In this document: piece after piece, positions 60,858 through 64,000 of the stretch | How the letters are laid out: the number at the start of each line of letters is the position of its first letter | Position numbering within the stretch: the stretch's first letter is position 1 | Source of the DNA: Rhodamnia argentea | Taxonomy: Eukaryota; Streptophyta; Magnoliopsida; Myrtales; Myrtaceae | DNA: 64,000 nucleotides | Assembly (NCBI RefSeq): GCF_020921035.1 | Contig: NC_063151.1 | Coordinates: forward strand, 5,394,001-5,458,000 | Direction of reading: 5' to 3' | The notes under the pieces: generated by a model | The model's database searches: none | What the model was told of the DNA's origin: nothing | The model's input: only the letters and a program-made list of their open reading frames with translations | Made by a program: the position numbers and the translations under genes

Positions 60858-60869
60858 ATAAGCTCATCT

Positions 60870-62220
60870 GTTTGCAGTTCATTATGACATTTTTGTCCAC
60901 CCTGTTTCAGGGAAGGGAGTATCAAATAGCTCCTCTCTTCTCTTCTTAGTGATGTATTTTCTCTTTGGTATTGGAGGGAGAGTATTGATGCCGAAGGCTT
61001 TTAGATTTCAGTCGTCATATTCAGTTGCTCTATGCCGAACCGAATCCGGCATGACTGCAAATGGACTCTTGATTCGATTCTTCTTCTTTTGCTCTTTTGT
61101 TGTGGCGCAGAAGTGATGATGAAACACGGATTCGTCGTCAGCCAATAGGCTCTGAGGCACGCATGCCCACACACGCAACGATAGACAGAAGAATGTTCTA
61201 GCAAAAAGAAAGGAAATACGATAGAGAAATTTTGTTTCGCGTAGTACGTGAAATATAGCAGAAAATTATGGGAAAATGGCACAAAAAATTTATGAATTTT
61301 GATCAAATGTGCAATGCGATGTATGAAATTTTAATTTGCTCAATGTGAATTTTAAATTATTTGTGCATAATCAAATTGTTCAATATGATTCTTGCTATTG
61401 AATTAATAGAACGATAATATTGAACATCTTTATATAGTTTATGAATCACGTTGAACATGTACCAAAATTCAGGGATCATAATGAACAAATCAAAAGTGTA
61501 AGGATAATATTACATGTTAGGTTCAAGTTCAAAAATCATATTGAACAAATTATAAATGCAAGGGCTTCATCACAAATTGAGTGAAAATTCATGTACCATT
61601 TGCGTCGTTATCCCGAAACTATTTGATACATAGAAAATATACACCCCACTAACCCTAGTCGACACCGGAAAATCCGAAGACAACGTTATGCAACAAGAAA
61701 CTTGGAAAAATTCGAAAAATAAATAGAAGCCTAACAAAACAGCTATAAAATGACAAAAAAAATTAGAAAGTGCCTCGAAACACGCGTAAATAATGAATAT
61801 TGAGGTTCGAAAAGTCCGTAAATGGGTACTTATGGTTGGCCTCGATCGGCCACGACATGGCTCGGAAGAAGCTTTCTGAATTGGTATCATCGGTCCCGAA
61901 ACTTTTCCTAATCCGAAGTCATGGTCGCTTCCTTACGAGCTACGTTGCGTAGATTGTAATTACCAGGCCGCTTCGCTTAGATTTGTTATCGGCAACCTTT
62001 CAGTTTTCTTTAAATATCTCGTTATTGCAGTTGGTACAGTTTAACAACGTTGTTTATCCCACCAATCGCACGCCACGTTATGGTCAGCCCCAAGTAAACG
62101 GGGCACAGCTGACCCTGTCGACTGTCTGTATTTGTCTGCGGCAAGTTCGACGCACTCGCACTTTGCTCGTTCTTTGCTCTCCGCTGCAGGACAACGATCG
62201 CCAGTTCCGCTGCCGCCGGC
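60870..62220. repeat. Intergenic region with a MITE-like AT-rich repeat
   Basis: At 61265-61615 there is an AT-rich segment with repeated TTCAATATGAT/CATATTGAAC phrases in both orientations, related to 1930-2110 and 16920-17090. It starts GGGAAAATGG and ends CGTTATCCC. No gene is seen between BET3 and the NHL gene. Confidence 0.4.
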
Positions 62221-62224
62221 GACC

Positions 62225-62845
62225 ATGTCGGAGGCCCAATCGTGTTGCCGGTGCTGCTGCGGCTTCATCTTCACCGCCGGCCTCTCGTCTCTCTTCATGT
62301 GGCTCACCCTGCGCGCGTCCAAGCCCAGTTGCTCCATCTATCAATTCTACCTCCCGGCGCTCAACAGATCTGCGGGCACTCCCACGAACACCACCATTTT
62401 CATGGACGTGAAGCTGAGCAACGGCAACAATGACAAGGGCATCTACTACGACGCCGTGAACCTCACCGTTTATTACTACGGCGATGCGAATCGGACCAAG
62501 TGGCTCAGGACCATTCCTGGGTTTAAACAGGGGCATCAGAAGACGGCCAAGAAGAACGCAAGTGTGGAGACTTTTGGGGTGAATTGGACTGATGTTGTGG
62601 CCAAGAACGAGTCTGCGGTCTTTAGGGTGGATTTGGCCACTGCAGTGAGGTTCAAGATCATATTCTGGAAGACCAAGAGGCATAAGTTAAGGGTGGGAGC
62701 TAATGTGACTCTCAATCCGGAGGGTGCTAAGATGGCCAAGAAGGGTATCAAGCTGAAGTCTGGGGTGGGTAAGAATACGGGGGGTTGTTGCTTTTGGCAG
62801 ATGGGGATATCTGTTGTTGCTGTAGCTATCATTTTGCTTGACTAA
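62225..62845 (+). CDS. NDR1/HIN1-like (LEA_2 family) membrane protein
   Basis: 206-aa single-exon protein of the NHL family, plant membrane proteins linked to pathogen and stress responses. A Cys-rich cytosolic N-terminus (CCRCCCG, residues 7-13) precedes one membrane segment (about 14-30, FIFTAGLSSLFMWLTL). Then come the family-typical YQFYLPALN and the NGNNDKGIYYDAVNL region (66-80). The LEA_2 domain spans roughly 55-180. The extracellular part has eight N-glycosylation sequons (N47, 55, 79, 89, 111, 120, 128, 160). The end is hydrophobic (WQMGISVVAVAIILL, 191-205), as in NDR1, and could be a GPI-anchor signal or second membrane segment. The chosen ATG (62225) is the one that begins the family-like N-terminus; an upstream in-frame ATG at 62132 adds 31 Ser/Pro-rich residues. 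Confidence 0.9.
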   Translation: MSEAQSCCRCCCGFIFTAGLSSLFMWLTLRASKPSCSIYQFYLPALNRSAGTPTNTTIFMDVKLSNGNNDKGIYYDAVNLTVYYYGDANRTKWLRTIPGFKQGHQKTAKKNASVETFGVNWTDVVAKNESAVFRVDLATAVRFKIIFWKTKRHKLRVGANVTLNPEGAKMAKKGIKLKSGVGKNTGGCCFWQMGISVVAVAIILLD

Positions 62846-64000
62846 GGGCTGAGTTAAAACTCTTCCTTGTGTGGGGAGGGTCGAGAGTGAGATTGATTTT
62901 TCTGGTATTTCTTGATAGTGGGCAGGTGCTGGTTAGTGTTTTCTTGTGAAATAATTTATTTGATGGAATAGAAGAGATCATTGGTTCCAGATGGTTTAGT
63001 TGAGTAAACATTCGAATGAATTCTGGTGTTTGGTTCTCATGTTATGCAGTGCTTATCCATCTCTACAGTGAGTTCTTCGGGCTGGTTCAAATTCTTGGTC
63101 TTTGCAAACAGAGTAAATTTTGTTTACCTTCATCCAATTCTCGCTGGACAGACTGCATCGAGAGGAGAATCTGGTCATGTTTACTTTTGTGACGTCTTTG
63201 GTGTTTGTGTCTTATCAATTCCGGGACAGATAAAGGCCAAATCATGCATGATGCATGGTTTCATTGTTGTCCAAAGAAGTTCTAGCAATAGCATTCTTGC
63301 CAAGAGATTCTTGCTGCACAAGAAGTTACTACCAGATTGGACAGCTCGATTCGAGACTCTCTACAGAATCAGATTAGCAGTAATGCAGCTGCAGCTGCAT
63401 ATTCATCGGGAACAGTCTATAACCTAAGTGAAAACAGGTCTGATGCTTTGTTCTTAATACTATAATTGCATTGTGATTCTTATCTTATGAGCTCCCGCTG
63501 TCTAGGTGAGCTCCCCGATAGGCTAGATCAGGAAATAGGGAAGGGACTGGGTTAGGTGATATGCATTTGACTTTCTAAAAGAACATGGTCAGGAACTTAC
63601 TGGGATACTTCCTAGGGTCAATTTGTTATTTATTTTTGTGATTTCGCATGCAAGCGGTACTTGTCAAGTCACCTCTTCTGGACCTTCTCATACACACATA
63701 TTTATGCTTAGGCTCTGAGATGATCCCAGTTTCATGAAGGGAGTTTGGTCATTCATCTCCTTGGATTTCTTCCTTGTGTCTTTTTCTGCGAAAGCTGCAT
63801 TGTTCATTTGAATTGTAGTTTGCTTTAACCTCATTTTACGGAGCCAACTCCTCTCAGAATTGAACAAGATGACCCTTTGAAGTTCAGTGGTGCTTGAAAG
63901 TATACAAGGCACATTCGACGAATAATAACATCATTTGCCTTGAGTATACTACATGAGAAACAAAGACTAGCATAGTCATACCATGAAGCTCATCGATTAC
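62846..64000 (+). other. 3' flank of the NHL gene with one exon-like frame
   Basis: No gene is established. At 63292-63437 a frame reads QEILAAQEVTTRLDSSIRDS then LQNQISSNAAAAAYSSGTVY and is followed by a donor-like AG/GTCTG. Its composition is coding-like but there is no partner exon in view. The window ends at 64000. Confidence 0.25.

Overview
The window looks like nuclear DNA of a flowering plant, probably a eudicot and possibly Myrtales (the order is a guess). The evidence is spliced genes with GT..AG introns, AT-rich intergenic DNA full of LTR, MITE, LINE-like and SINE-like insertions, and plant-specific families: 2S albumin seed storage proteins, STP monosaccharide transporters and NDR1/HIN1-like proteins. 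No bacterial, organellar or viral genes were seen.

Left part (1-19.1 kb): three plus-strand 2S albumin genes (3662, 11267, 18363). All carry an unusual Gly/Tyr-rich loop of variable length and two cysteines beyond the canonical eight. Genes 1 and 3 sit in a large duplication (1-4.5 kb versus 5.6-7.15 plus 16.7-19.1 kb). A 9.5 kb copia-type LTR element (7159-16711) split the second copy. Gene 2 lies inside that element, between gag remnants, an antisense pol fragment and a second retroelement ORF. The element's 5' LTR was later hit by a Mutator-type MITE, and the promoter-proximal region of gene 1 received a 249 bp solo LTR. Each event can be ordered from target-site duplications and from the paralogous empty site.

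Middle part (19.1-38 kb): a complete minus-strand gene for the AP-5 adaptor medium subunit (eight coding exons reconstructed, 625 aa), about 6 kb of repeats, and a complete minus-strand STP-type sugar/H+ symporter gene (three exons, 509 aa) flanked by the same AT-rich repeat family on both sides.

Right part (38-61 kb): a tandem segmental duplication with a period of about 11.8 kb. Each unit holds a minus-strand canonical 8-Cys 2S albumin, a minus-strand polyubiquitin gene with a 5'UTR intron (4 repeats in unit 1, 7 in unit 2) and the 5' region of a TRAPPC3/BET3 gene. A third partial copy (48.3-49.5 kb) carries another 2S albumin. Only the last unit has the BET3 body. That gene has intact splice sites but no visible start codon and a frameshift near its C-terminus. 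The units differ by datable retroposon insertions: a tRNA-derived SINE in unit 2, a LINE-like tail and a MULE-like element in unit 1. At 62.2 kb a complete single-exon NHL (LEA_2) gene follows.

The most unusual signals are the Gly/Tyr-rich 10-Cys 2S albumins, one of them carried inside an LTR retrotransposon. Next is a set of very short retroposition footprints: poly(T) plus 6-8 nt of a shared motif, flanked by 9-18 bp target duplications. They look like LINE insertions truncated almost to the poly(A) tail.
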